Positions 1 to 9,377 of a stretch of 64,000 nucleotides of DNA are shown here, piece by piece. Under the pieces are notes generated by a model. It was not told the origin of the DNA, ran no database searches, and saw only the letters and a program-made list of their open reading frames with translations. The stretch spans positions 203,167-267,166 of the forward strand of contig NZ_QKTX01000006.1 of assembly GCF_003253485.1 (NCBI RefSeq), given 5' to 3'. Within the stretch, counting starts at the first letter, position 1, and each line of letters starts with the position of its first letter. Made by a program: the position numbers and the translations under genes. The stretch comes from Algoriphagus aquaeductus. GTDB taxonomy: Bacteria > Bacteroidota > Bacteroidia > Cytophagales > Cyclobacteriaceae.

Positions 1-101
1 TTTTTTTTTTTTTTAAAAAAATCCCCCTTGTATGGGTTAATATTTTTTTTTTTTTTTTTTTTGGGGGTTTTTTCCCCCCCCCCCCCCCCCCCCCCCCCAC
101 C
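1..101. other. Homopolymer-rich low-complexity start, probable assembly or sequencing artefact
   Basis: Within 101 bases there are runs of 14 T (1-14), 7 A (15-21), 20 T (43-62), 5 G, 6 T and 25 C (74-98). Nothing else in the window looks like this, and a 25-base C run is very unlikely in a Bacteroidota chromosome. The run ends about 20 bases before the first start codon, so the promoter of the first gene may be lost or corrupted. It could mark a contig end. The alternative, a real slippage tract controlling the downstream lipoprotein, is possible but less likely because several unrelated homopolymers adjoin. Confidence 0.6.
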
Positions 102-119
102 TTATTTATTATTGAAAAA

Positions 120-1271
120 ATGAAATCATTTTATTTATTTATTTTAGCTTTCGGATTGTTAGTGTCATGTAAGAGCGAAAAAGTAGAATCCAGCTACTTT
201 AAAGGAAATAAAATTTCTCTAGTTAAAAGCGATTCAATTTTTTTTGAACTTGATAGTCTTTCAACTTCAAGGAATTCTTCTTCTCAAATTATTAAGTTTG
301 AGGATAGTGATCATTTTTCTTTTTTAAATAAAAAAAATAATTCAATATATTTTTATAATTTATCTTCCTCTAACTTAAAAATGAAGATTGCTTTTGAGGT
401 TAATGGAAAAGATGCGATTGGTAAATTGTCAAATTATTATTGGCTTAACAAGGATTCAATATTCCTTTATTCCTATGGCAGTGCGAAGTTTTCAATTGTT
501 GATTCTGAGGGGTTTGTTAAAAAGGGTTATTTTATTGATAATGGCAAAAATGCTGTAAGACCCGAAATAGATAGTTCTAGGCCCCTATTTCGGTTTGGAA
601 GCAAAATCGGGTTTAATTGTTGGGGTTCAGAGAAAGAGTATTATAATAATTCAAGTTTTGATGAAAATGCATTTATGTTTTTTGATCTGAAAAACGAAGA
701 AAAGCAGTATAGGATATCCTACCCTGACGTATACAAAGGAGCCATTTGGGGTGTTCAATTTTTTCAATTTTACCATGAATTTAATGCAATAGATGATTTA
801 TTGGTATTAAGTTTTCCTATTGATAATGATTTAACTATCTATGATTTAAGAAATAACCAAATAAGAAGGGTATCGACGGAGGTTGGAAGAAAAATAAATG
901 TTGAACCTTTGTCCTATAAAACTGGAAAAATCGCTCCAGATATAATTGATGAAGTAAAGCATCAAATGAGACAGGATTATTATTCTTTCATTAAATTTGA
1001 TCCGACCAATAACATTTATGTTAGGGTTTTGAATAAAAAGTTTAATAATGATTTTATCGATTCTTTTTCAGGATTAAATTCAGTTTTTGGAGAATATTCT
1101 TTAGTGTTTTTGGATAAAGATTTCAAGATATTTGATAGTATTGATTTGCCGAATAATCAATATTTCTTAACTTCTCTTTTCTTTATTGATGGAAAGCTTT
1201 ACTTAGAAAAAATTCAAAATTATGATGAGGATCTACTTGTATTCGATGTTTTTGATCTTTATGGGTTGTAG
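120..1271 (+). CDS. AT-rich lipoprotein, DUF4221/six-bladed propeller-like
   Basis: A 383-residue secreted lipoprotein: a hydrophobic signal peptide ends in the lipobox LVSC (Cys17), so it should be lipid-anchored in the envelope. The rest is rich in short beta-strand-like stretches with repeated aromatic and Asp residues, like the DUF4221 or BF3164 propeller-type lipoproteins of Bacteroidota. I see no catalytic motif. It is much richer in A+T than the efflux operon that follows, which suggests a different origin. It overlaps the next gene by 50 bases, so the two are translationally linked. It resembles the propeller lipoprotein at 45516-46646 in size, anchor and base composition. Family assignment is by general resemblance and is tentative. 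Confidence 0.7.
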   Translation: MKSFYLFILAFGLLVSCKSEKVESSYFKGNKISLVKSDSIFFELDSLSTSRNSSSQIIKFEDSDHFSFLNKKNNSIYFYNLSSSNLKMKIAFEVNGKDAIGKLSNYYWLNKDSIFLYSYGSAKFSIVDSEGFVKKGYFIDNGKNAVRPEIDSSRPLFRFGSKIGFNCWGSEKEYYNNSSFDENAFMFFDLKNEEKQYRISYPDVYKGAIWGVQFFQFYHEFNAIDDLLVLSFPIDNDLTIYDLRNNQIRRVSTEVGRKINVEPLSYKTGKIAPDIIDEVKHQMRQDYYSFIKFDPTNNIYVRVLNKKFNNDFIDSFSGLNSVFGEYSLVFLDKDFKIFDSIDLPNNQYFLTSLFFIDGKLYLEKIQNYDEDLLVFDVFDLYGL

Positions 1272-1641
1272 TAATTCAAATTCTAAAGAAATCGAGGATT
1301 TTTCGAAAAAAACACCATTAGTTTATATTCCAAATGCCGGTTGTCCTGGTTGTATAAGTTTTGCGGAAGAATTTTTATTGAGAAACAAAGGGTCAAAGTG
1401 TGTTTCGTTTATTTTAGTAAATGTGTTATCTGAGAAGCAACTAAAAATAAAATTGGGATATGATATATTGGACTATTTAAATATTACATTGGAAAATGGA
1501 GAAATTTTTGATCAATATGGTGTTTCTGGATTTTATCCTTTTATAGTTTATTCTACTGGAAAAGTGGATGAAATAAGTCCTGAGAATCAGGGAGCTTTAA
1601 AAAGCCTTGAAGATTACTTAATTAGTAATTGCGATCTTTAA
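1222..1641 (+). CDS. Thioredoxin-like lipoprotein with CPGC motif
   Basis: A 139-residue lipoprotein with a short signal peptide ending IFMGC (Cys16). Residues 41-44 are CPGC, after a beta-strand (LVYIPNAG) and before a helix, which is the thioredoxin-fold active-site layout, so a periplasmic thiol-disulfide role is likely. A second strand and the FYPFIVY segment near residue 105 could carry the cis-proline region (sequence GFYPF). The chosen start at 1222 lies inside the preceding gene in another frame; a start at 1246 would leave too short a signal peptide. Partnership with a propeller lipoprotein recalls loci that handle Cys-rich secreted peptides. The actual substrate is unknown. Confidence 0.7.
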   Translation: MMRIYLYSMFLIFMGCSNSNSKEIEDFSKKTPLVYIPNAGCPGCISFAEEFLLRNKGSKCVSFILVNVLSEKQLKIKLGYDILDYLNITLENGEIFDQYGVSGFYPFIVYSTGKVDEISPENQGALKSLEDYLISNCDL

Positions 1642-1873
1642 TGTCGTTTGGTTTACAGTTATTATTCTTTATTTTTTCTTCGGATTTTAGTTTAGTTTTT
1701 ATCTAGATTGTTTTTTCAGATAGGTATGATTTTTTTTATTAACTGTGTAAATAGGAATCCCTATGGTCTATATAGTATTCTTAAATCATGATTTGGTGAA
1801 ATATTGGGTGCTTCTTGGTTTATCATAAAATTTATTTTTATATCTTAGTTCGATTACTCTTAACTCGTATTCC

Positions 1874-2944
1874 ATGCGTATTTTTAATCCGATTGTTTTG
1901 CTGATTTCAGGGGCGATGTTCGCCTGTTCCGAAGGCAAACAAGATTCTCAGGAAATTCCCTCCGAATCCTTCCGGAATGAGGTCACTGCCACCGAAGTCC
2001 GGGTTGCTACCGCCGAGCGGAAAAGCTTTGACTATCTGATCAATGCCACCGGCAAGCTGGAGGCACTTTCTGAAGTCAAGGCACTCGTAGAACGGGAAGG
2101 CTACCTCGAGAAGGTTCAGATTCTGGAGGGGCAGTTTGTCCAGAAAGGGCAAGTCATCGCCATCTTGGATCGTCGGGAGGCGGAATTCGCCTTGGAGAAA
2201 GCCCGCATCAATCTGATCAAAGCCCAATCGGAGTTGGAAGTACTCAAGGCTCAATTTCAGCTCGCCTTGGAGTCCAAAGATCCCAAAGTGGCCCAAACCG
2301 TTCAAGATCGTATTCGCGTGAATTCGGGGCTTTCCCTCGCCGAAGTGGAGCTGAAGGAAGTTGAACTCAACCTTGCCCGCTGTGAGGTGCGCGCACCGGT
2401 CTCCGGCCGCATCGCCAATATCAAATTCAAGGAGGGAAGCCTGGTTACAAAAAATGCCGAGTTTGCCGAGATCCTTTCCACCGATCAGCTGTTGCTCCGG
2501 GTTAAGGTGCTCGAGTCGGATATTCCGCTGATTTCATCCAGTCAAAAAGCCGAAGTCTACCCCATCTCTGATCCCCAAAATGCCCTCGAAGGACGCGTCA
2601 CCGCCATCAATCCCAAGGTGGATGAAAACGGCCTCGTACAAGTATCACTCACGCTGACCTCTTCCAAAAACCTTCTCCCCGGTATGAATGCCCGTGCGAT
2701 CATCCGTGCCCCCCAAAGCAACAGTCTCGTGGTGCCCAAAGATGCGGTGGTTTTCCGCTCAGGTCGGGCGGTGGTCTTTACCATCGAAAATGGCAAGGAA
2801 TCCAAATGGAACTATGTGGAAGTAGGAAAGGACAACGGTCGGGAGATCGAAGTGCTCGACGGTATCCCGGAAAACAGCACGGTCATCACCAGCAACAACC
2901 TGCAGCTTGCCCATCAGGCTCCCGTCAAAATCGTAAATCCATAG
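1874..2944 (+). CDS. RND efflux periplasmic adaptor (membrane fusion protein)
   Basis: A 356-residue HlyD/AcrA-type adaptor that links an inner membrane RND pump to an outer membrane channel. It is a lipoprotein: signal peptide ending AMFAC (Cys18). A lipoyl/barrel-sandwich half (about residues 60-95) precedes a coiled-coil hairpin rich in Glu, Leu and Ala (about 100-165). The second lipoyl half (APVSGRIANI) and beta-barrel domain follow. It is the first gene of a three-gene operon: the next start is three bases after its stop. GC content rises sharply at this gene compared with the AT-rich region before it. Substrate cannot be read from sequence. Confidence 0.93.
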   Translation: MRIFNPIVLLISGAMFACSEGKQDSQEIPSESFRNEVTATEVRVATAERKSFDYLINATGKLEALSEVKALVEREGYLEKVQILEGQFVQKGQVIAILDRREAEFALEKARINLIKAQSELEVLKAQFQLALESKDPKVAQTVQDRIRVNSGLSLAEVELKEVELNLARCEVRAPVSGRIANIKFKEGSLVTKNAEFAEILSTDQLLLRVKVLESDIPLISSSQKAEVYPISDPQNALEGRVTAINPKVDENGLVQVSLTLTSSKNLLPGMNARAIIRAPQSNSLVVPKDAVVFRSGRAVVFTIENGKESKWNYVEVGKDNGREIEVLDGIPENSTVITSNNLQLAHQAPVKIVNP

Positions 2945-2947
2945 GAC

Positions 2948-5900
2948 ATGGTGAGATTTTTGCTGAACCGGCCCATTGCCGTCACCATGTCATTTTTGGC
3001 CTTGATGGTCTTTGCAGCGATCGCCTTTCGCTTGTTGCCGATTTCGCTCCTTCCGCCCATCGACGTGCCACAGATCGTGGTCAAGGTCACCTACCCCAAT
3101 GCCTCACCCGAATCCATCGAGCAAAATGTTCTCCGTCAAATCCGAGAAGGTCTCATCACGCTCAACGGACTCGAAGAAATGGAAAGCAAGGCGGGTTCGG
3201 AGATCGGCACGGTGCGGCTGACCTTTGACTATGGGGTCAAGATGGAGCTGGCCTACATCGATGTCAATGAAAAAATCGACCGACTGACCAATGCCCTTCC
3301 CAAGGATCTTCCCCGCCCTGAAGTGATTCGGATCAATACTTCAGACATTCCCGTGGCTCGGGTGCAGGTGGTGCCCAAAGAGGGCACTGACCCCGTGGAG
3401 GTGAGCTTACTGGCAGAAAATGTCCTGAAAAAACGGATCGAGCAGCTTCCCGGTGTGTCGCTTGTGGATATCAATGGTAAGCGGGAGCGAATTATTTCCG
3501 TACAGCCCGATGAGCAAGCCTTGGCTGCTTTGGGCATGACGCAGCAGGAGTTGATTGACGCCGTCAAGGCGGGCAATGCCGAGCTCCCCGGGATCAGTGT
3601 CAAGGATGGGCAGTTTCGCTATTTTCTCCGCCTGGCTACCCGGGTGGACACGCCCAAAGACATCGAATCCCTGCCTGTACGCTCCAAAAAAGGCGTGATT
3701 GTTCCCCTTGGTCGAGTCGCCAAAGCCCAATACGAAACCCAAGAAATGCTGGGTTACCACCTCTTTGGAATGAGCGAAGGGCTGGTCATCACAGTGCACA
3801 AGCAGGCAGCTGCCAAGATGAACGAGCTGATTCCGGAGTTGCGGAAATCCTTGGAGCTCTTCCGCACCGACTATCCTCAGGTGGACTTCGAACTCACCCA
3901 AGACCAAAGCAACCTGCTCAATGCGGCGATTTCCAACCTCCAAACCAGCTTGCTTTTCGGTGGACTGTTTGCCTTTGGGATTTTGTTTCTGTTTATCAAA
4001 GACTTTCGCATTCCGCTGATCATGGGGATCAGTTTGCCGACTTCCCTGCTGATCAGTTTTCTGGTTTTTTACTTTTTCAACATTTCGATCAATATCATTT
4101 CCCTCTCCGGCTTGGCCTTGGGGATCGGGATGCTGATCGACAATGCGATCATCGTGCTGGACAATATCACCCGCAAGCGAGAATCCGGATTGCCCTTATT
4201 GGAGGCCTGTGTGCAAGGGGCCAATGAGGTGATGGGGGCTTTGATCAGCTCGGTGCTGACGACTTTGGCGGTTTTTGTTCCGCTGGTGTTTCTCAGCGGA
4301 ATAGCCGGAGCTTTATTCTATGATCAAGCGGTGGCAGTGGCAGCGATTCTGTCCGTTTCGCTGATGGTGGCGTTTATCCTCTTGCCCTTGCTGTACTGGA
4401 TGATTTATCGGGTAGGAAAGAGGCAGGAGCTCAAAGGAGAACCTGCCGCTTTTCTCTGGGTTTTGAGGGGATATGAGCGAGGTTTTGACTGGATTTTTTC
4501 AAGGAAAAAAATCGCCCTTTTTTTCTTTTTGTTGCTGATTCCTTTGGGCTTGGGCTTGAGTTTGCTGCTGAAAAATGAAGGTCTTCCGCCCATCGAAAAG
4601 CCGGATGCGACCTTGGAAATCGACTGGAATGAGCCCATTTCAGCCGGTCAAAATCGGGACCGATTGCTCACGCTGATCCGTGATATCGAGGGCTACACCC
4701 AAGCGGAAGCCGAGATTGGAGTCCGTCAGTTTTTGCTTTTTGACGGAGATAATTCCATTCAGAAATCCCTGCTTTACCTGCTTTTCCCCTCTCAAGACAA
4801 AAAAGAAGAGCAAATCGCCCGACTCCGTGAGCGACTGGAAAAGGACTATCCGATGGCAAGCTATGTGCTCGGTGACGCCCCCAATGCGTTTGATCAGCTG
4901 TTCAGTTCCAATCAGCCTTACTATGAGGTGAGATGGAAAGATCTGAATTCCAAGAAACCGATTGCTGCTGAAAAGATGAAGCCTTGGCTGGAATCATTTC
5001 CTTCGGAACAGTGGGCTCCCGGTCCGGGATTGCAGGAGGAAAGTTCGGTGGTGTTTTCCCTGTTAGCAGATAAGTTAGCCTTGTACCAAATCCCGGTGGA
5101 AGGGGTGCAGGAGCAGCTGTCCCGGTTGTTTGGGGTGTTTACCATTACGGATATCCGAAGATTTGGAGAGGTGACGCCCATCCGCCTCAAGGAAAGTCAG
5201 GATCGCTTTGAGGACCTGCTTCGTACTACCCGAATCTATGCTTCAGACAGTACTTCCTATCTGTTGAGTGAGTTTGTGGATTACCGCTACGCTGATCAGT
5301 ACAAATACGTGACGGCTGACCGGGGAGGAATCTATCAGAGTGTACAGGTGGAAGAAGAAAACCCCAACGCCAAAACGGACCAATTCATTTCTTGGGGAGT
5401 GGCCAAAAACCTGGCGGTGGAGCTGAAAGGGCAATTTTTCAGAGATCAGGAGACCCTTCGTCAGCTGATCGGGATTCTGATCATTTCGGTGTTGCTGCTG
5501 TATTTTATTCTTTCGGCACAGTTTGAGAGCTTTATTCAGCCGATGATTGTGGTGCTGACTTTGCCTTTGGGTATTGGGGGTGCGTTTTTGATTTTGCTGC
5601 TCACAGGCTCTTCACTCAATGTGATGTCTGCAATCGGTTTGGTCGTGATGCTGGGAATCATGGTGAATGACGCCATTCTAAAAATCGATACGATCAATCG
5701 ACTGAAACAGGAAATGGGAAATAACCCCAATTTAACCCGATCTGAAATTCTCGAGATGGCGCTGCATCAGGCTGGAAAAATTCGATTGAAGCCGATATTG
5801 ATGACTTCAATGACCACGATTTTGGCCTTGATTCCGATTGTTTTCAGTTCGGGATTGGGGGCGGATTTGCAAAGGCCTTTGGTCTATTCGGTGATCGGGG

Positions 5901-5992
5901 GTTTGACGATTGGAACAGGCACTGCCTTGTATTTCGTCCCTTTGATGTATTGGTTTTTTGATTCGTTGACCCATAAAACCGGCTTGCGATGA
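2948..5992 (+). CDS. RND efflux permease, first of two
   Basis: A 1014-residue inner membrane proton-driven pump of the AcrB/HAE family. It starts with the typical first membrane helix followed by an SLLPPIDVPQI segment and a YPNASPESIE motif. Two large periplasmic loops separate membrane bundles near residues 330-540 and 830-1000. The proton-relay region of helix 4 reads LIDNAI with Asp398 present and Asn in place of the second Asp of AcrB. Helix 10 has Asn where AcrB has Lys; such changes are common in Bacteroidota members. Its stop overlaps the start of the next permease by four bases (ATGA). It probably forms a mixed MdtBC-like trimer with that protein (inference). Confidence 0.93.
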   Translation: MVRFLLNRPIAVTMSFLALMVFAAIAFRLLPISLLPPIDVPQIVVKVTYPNASPESIEQNVLRQIREGLITLNGLEEMESKAGSEIGTVRLTFDYGVKMELAYIDVNEKIDRLTNALPKDLPRPEVIRINTSDIPVARVQVVPKEGTDPVEVSLLAENVLKKRIEQLPGVSLVDINGKRERIISVQPDEQALAALGMTQQELIDAVKAGNAELPGISVKDGQFRYFLRLATRVDTPKDIESLPVRSKKGVIVPLGRVAKAQYETQEMLGYHLFGMSEGLVITVHKQAAAKMNELIPELRKSLELFRTDYPQVDFELTQDQSNLLNAAISNLQTSLLFGGLFAFGILFLFIKDFRIPLIMGISLPTSLLISFLVFYFFNISINIISLSGLALGIGMLIDNAIIVLDNITRKRESGLPLLEACVQGANEVMGALISSVLTTLAVFVPLVFLSGIAGALFYDQAVAVAAILSVSLMVAFILLPLLYWMIYRVGKRQELKGEPAAFLWVLRGYERGFDWIFSRKKIALFFFLLLIPLGLGLSLLLKNEGLPPIEKPDATLEIDWNEPISAGQNRDRLLTLIRDIEGYTQAEAEIGVRQFLLFDGDNSIQKSLLYLLFPSQDKKEEQIARLRERLEKDYPMASYVLGDAPNAFDQLFSSNQPYYEVRWKDLNSKKPIAAEKMKPWLESFPSEQWAPGPGLQEESSVVFSLLADKLALYQIPVEGVQEQLSRLFGVFTITDIRRFGEVTPIRLKESQDRFEDLLRTTRIYASDSTSYLLSEFVDYRYADQYKYVTADRGGIYQSVQVEEENPNAKTDQFISWGVAKNLAVELKGQFFRDQETLRQLIGILIISVLLLYFILSAQFESFIQPMIVVLTLPLGIGGAFLILLLTGSSLNVMSAIGLVVMLGIMVNDAILKIDTINRLKQEMGNNPNLTRSEILEMALHQAGKIRLKPILMTSMTTILALIPIVFSSGLGADLQRPLVYSVIGGLTIGTGTALYFVPLMYWFFDSLTHKTGLR

Positions 5993-8900
5993 CGAATTTT
6001 CGGGTACTGATCGCCTTTGTGGTGCTGGGGATTTTGGGCTTTGCTACAGTTCCCTTGCTTTCGGTAGATCTCAATCCCCGGGAGCGTGAACCTGTACTCA
6101 CGGTCAGCTATGGGATTCCCCGCTCTTCACCCGAGCTGATCGAAAAATTGGCTACTTCTCCGCTGGAAGGTGCTTTTTCCCAACTCACCGAAATCAAGAA
6201 AATCACGTCGGTTTCTAACTACGATCAGGGAAATATTACCCTCCGATTTGATAAAAAGGCGGATATGGAGCTCAAAAAGTTTGAGGTGTTGGCCCTGATT
6301 CGTCAGGTGTATCCCAAACTGGACGAGCGGCTTTCCTACCCCAATGTGACACAAAGCGCGGAGTATCGCAGCGATTTCAAGACGCCGATTTTGACCTACA
6401 GTGTGAATGGGCCTTTTGCTTCCTTCGAGATCCGCAAAATCACCGAGGATGTGATCAAACCTGCCCTCACCCGATTCGCAGAAGTGGAGGAAGTGCAGAT
6501 TCGAGGAGCTAATGAGCTACAGCTCTTCGTCACTTTTGATGTACAAAAGATACAGTCCTTCGGAATCAGTAGATCCCTGCTTAATCAAGAGATTAATCGG
6601 GCATTTGGGCAGCTGTATCCCGGCACCGTGTACAACAACAAAGGGGAGACGCTCTTTGTGACGGTAGACCGCAAACTCAATCAGATCGATCAACTTGAAA
6701 ACCTGATTATCCGCTCCATGGGGGGCATGGAAGTCCGACTCAAGGATGTGGCCACGGTCACCTTGGAGGAGGGCGAGCCAATGAGTTTTTACCGGATAAA
6801 TGGGAACAATTCCGTGACCCTATCGGTGTACAATCGGGATGGGGTCAACAAGGTACTGCTGGCCAAAAACCTCAAAAACTCCATCGAAGCCGCCAAAATC
6901 AACCTGCCTCCGGGCTTTGAAATCAGACTGGAAAACGATGATACGGAGTTTCTTGAAAAAGAGCTCAACAAGATCTATAAGCGTTCGGGACTGTCTATTT
7001 TGATCCTGATCGCCTTTATTTTTCTGATCAACCGAAACTGGAAATATCTGAGTATCCTCTTTTTGGGAATCGTGATCAATGTGAGCCTGACGGCGATGAT
7101 CCTCTATTTTCTTCAAGTGGATATTCATTTGTACACCATAGCGGGATTGACCATCAGTTTTGGACTCGTGGTGGACAATGCCATCGTGATGGTGGACCAC
7201 CTGCACAAATACCGCAATCGTCGGGTGTTCTTAGCCCTCTTGGCAGCTTCGATGACCACGGTGGCGGCCTTGCTTTTGGTGCTTTTGCTGCCAGAGGAGG
7301 ACCGAAAGACCCTGACGGAGTTTTCCATTGTGGTAGCGGTCATGCTAGGAGTGAGTTTGTTGGTGGCCCTGTTTTTCACCCCTGCGTTTTATGGATTGCT
7401 TTTCAAGGAGTCTGTGCATCAGGGGAGGAAACTTATGCTTCCTCAGCTGAAAAAGCGGGTTCGCTGGCTTCAGCGCTACGAAACAGGCATTGCCTGGACA
7501 GCCCGGTATCGCAAGACTTTTTTGTTGCTGGTTCTGTTACTTTTTGGAACGCCGATTTTCTTTTTGCCTGCCAAGTGGGGCGAACGGGAATGGTATAATA
7601 AGACTATCGGGAATACTTTTTATCAGGAGGAAATCCGCCCTTGGGTAGACAAGGCCTTGGGTGGCACCCTCCGGATGTTTGTGAGAGGAGTGTATGAAAA
7701 AAGTGTGTACCGGGAACCCGAAAAAACCCGGCTGTTCGTCTCTGCCCGACTTCCTTTTGGAAATACCCTGGAGCAGATGGATTTTATCATGCGGGAGTTT
7801 GAGGAATACCTCAAAGGCGTGGAGGGAATCGATCAGTTTGTCACGTATGTGCGCTCCGGGCAAAGTGCGCAGATCATTATCACCTTCAAAGAAGCCTACG
7901 AAAAAGGAGCTTTGCCCTATCAGCTCAAAGGGAAACTGTCCGTCAAATCTACCGACTGGAGTGGGGCGCAGTGGAATATCTACGGAGTGGGACAGGGCTT
8001 TTATACCGGAGGGGGAGGCGAGGGGATCCCTTCGTTTCGGGTGCAGATGAAAGGGTACAATTTTGATGAACTGGAGCGTCAGTCGGATATTTTGGCCGAA
8101 AAACTCCTGCAGCACAAACGGATTCAGACAGTCAATACCAATGAGCGGCTGAGCTATAACGAGCAGAAAACCCAGGAATATGTGCTGCGATTGGACCAAA
8201 ATCAGATTGCCTTGGGCGGTACGAGCCAATACGAAATCCTGAATACCCTTCAGGACTTGTCCAAGCCTCAGGGACCGAGTGGCTACCTGACCATGGCAGA
8301 CAAAAACTATGGCTTGATCCTGAGGGAGCGGACTTCGGGTAACTTCAGCAAGTTTGATCTGGAGAAAAGAGGGCTGATCAGTGGAGAGGATAAGATTCTG
8401 AAAGTGGCTGATTTTGGTACCCTTAACCTGGAAAACACCACCAATGCCCTGCACAAGGAAGACCGGCAGTACATCCGGGTGGTGTCCTTTGAATACATGG
8501 GTTCGGCCAAGTTTGGCAATGAGTACCTGGAGCAGGTTTTGGAAGAGATGAAAGCCCAAATGCCCATCGGCTACGAAGCCAAAAAGCAGGAGTGGGGTTG
8601 GAATTTTGAACAAGCCAAAAGGCAGTATGGATTGTTGGGACTTCTGATCGTGGCAATTTTCTTTATCTGCACCATTTTGTTTGAGAATTTCCGTCAGCCC
8701 TTTTTCATCATGTTTTTGATTCCGATCAGTTTTATCGGGCTGTTTTTGATCTTCTCTATGGGAGGATTCAACTTTGACCGGGGAGGATTTGCCGCATTTG
8801 TGATGCTAGGAGGCTTGGCGGTGAATGCTGGGATCTTTATTCTCAATGATTTCAACAATCGCCCCAAGGGGACATTTAACCGGAATATTCTTAAATCAGT

Positions 8901-9087
8901 GGCGGGGAAGGCGATACCGATTTTGCTGACTGTGCTGTCTACCTGTTTTGGCTTGGTGCCGTTCATTATGGATGGTCAGAATGAGGTGTTTTGGTTTTCA
9001 CTTGCAGTAGGGACGATAGGAGGATTGGTGTTCAGTATGGTGGGAGTGTTTTGGATTTTGCCGGTGATGATGTGGAGGGAGGTTTGA
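5989..9087 (+). CDS. RND efflux permease, second of two
   Basis: A 1032-residue AcrB-family permease, clearly divergent from its upstream neighbour. It begins MTNFRVLIAF, then has the NPRERE and PRSSPELIE segments expected after helix 1. Helix 4 carries VVDNAI with Asp396. The later helix corresponding to AcrB helix 10 reads GGLAVNAGIF, lacking the AcrB lysine. ATGA overlap with the first permease indicates translational coupling and a fixed stoichiometry, as in MdtB/MdtC. No outer membrane efflux protein gene follows: the next gene, almost 300 bases away, is a glycoside hydrolase. The channel must therefore be encoded elsewhere. Family certain, substrate unknown. Confidence 0.92.
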   Translation: MTNFRVLIAFVVLGILGFATVPLLSVDLNPREREPVLTVSYGIPRSSPELIEKLATSPLEGAFSQLTEIKKITSVSNYDQGNITLRFDKKADMELKKFEVLALIRQVYPKLDERLSYPNVTQSAEYRSDFKTPILTYSVNGPFASFEIRKITEDVIKPALTRFAEVEEVQIRGANELQLFVTFDVQKIQSFGISRSLLNQEINRAFGQLYPGTVYNNKGETLFVTVDRKLNQIDQLENLIIRSMGGMEVRLKDVATVTLEEGEPMSFYRINGNNSVTLSVYNRDGVNKVLLAKNLKNSIEAAKINLPPGFEIRLENDDTEFLEKELNKIYKRSGLSILILIAFIFLINRNWKYLSILFLGIVINVSLTAMILYFLQVDIHLYTIAGLTISFGLVVDNAIVMVDHLHKYRNRRVFLALLAASMTTVAALLLVLLLPEEDRKTLTEFSIVVAVMLGVSLLVALFFTPAFYGLLFKESVHQGRKLMLPQLKKRVRWLQRYETGIAWTARYRKTFLLLVLLLFGTPIFFLPAKWGEREWYNKTIGNTFYQEEIRPWVDKALGGTLRMFVRGVYEKSVYREPEKTRLFVSARLPFGNTLEQMDFIMREFEEYLKGVEGIDQFVTYVRSGQSAQIIITFKEAYEKGALPYQLKGKLSVKSTDWSGAQWNIYGVGQGFYTGGGGEGIPSFRVQMKGYNFDELERQSDILAEKLLQHKRIQTVNTNERLSYNEQKTQEYVLRLDQNQIALGGTSQYEILNTLQDLSKPQGPSGYLTMADKNYGLILRERTSGNFSKFDLEKRGLISGEDKILKVADFGTLNLENTTNALHKEDRQYIRVVSFEYMGSAKFGNEYLEQVLEEMKAQMPIGYEAKKQEWGWNFEQAKRQYGLLGLLIVAIFFICTILFENFRQPFFIMFLIPISFIGLFLIFSMGGFNFDRGGFAAFVMLGGLAVNAGIFILNDFNNRPKGTFNRNILKSVAGKAIPILLTVLSTCFGLVPFIMDGQNEVFWFSLAVGTIGGLVFSMVGVFWILPVMMWREV

Positions 9088-9164
9088 ATTTTTTGACCTT
9101 TAATAAGATGTTTTGGTGATTTTTCATTCTTTGCCCCAAATTGAATTTGAGGCTTTTATCGTGC

Positions 9165-9285
9165 GCACCTTTGGTGCTTTATCTGAGCGATGATTAGAAA
9201 AAGTGCCAACGGCACAACCTGTAAAAGCCTAGAATTCAATTCTGGGCTGAAATGTGATTTTTATTTTCCAGAGTGCTGAGAGCAC
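9165..9285. repeat. Cluster of three small REP-like hairpins plus a longer palindrome
   Basis: The gap between the efflux operon and GH5 holds three 5-bp-stem, 3-base-loop hairpins: GCACC-TTT-GGTGC (9165-9177), GTGCC-AAC-GGCAC (9203-9215) and GTGCT-GAG-AGCAC (9273-9285). Each is followed by a TnTCTG/CCTGTA/TCTGTA-like tail, so they look like copies of one element in the same orientation. Between the last two is a longer palindrome at 9226-9248 centred on C9237, with 11-base arms and one G-T pair. The pattern fits REP elements mobilised by RAYT (Y1) transposases; no such transposase is in this window. Confidence 0.65.
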
Positions 9286-9377
9286 GATCTGTAGAATAAA
9301 GAATTTCAGATTAAAACAGGATCGGTTTTTCCCCATAAAAAGGTATTTTCCTTTTTCAAACTCAACCTATTTCGTCC

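Noticed and set aside
7537-8613. Long minus-strand open frame (358 codons) opposite the second RND permease
   Set aside because: It is the shadow of a strongly conserved permease gene, has no recognisable domain and no promoter context.
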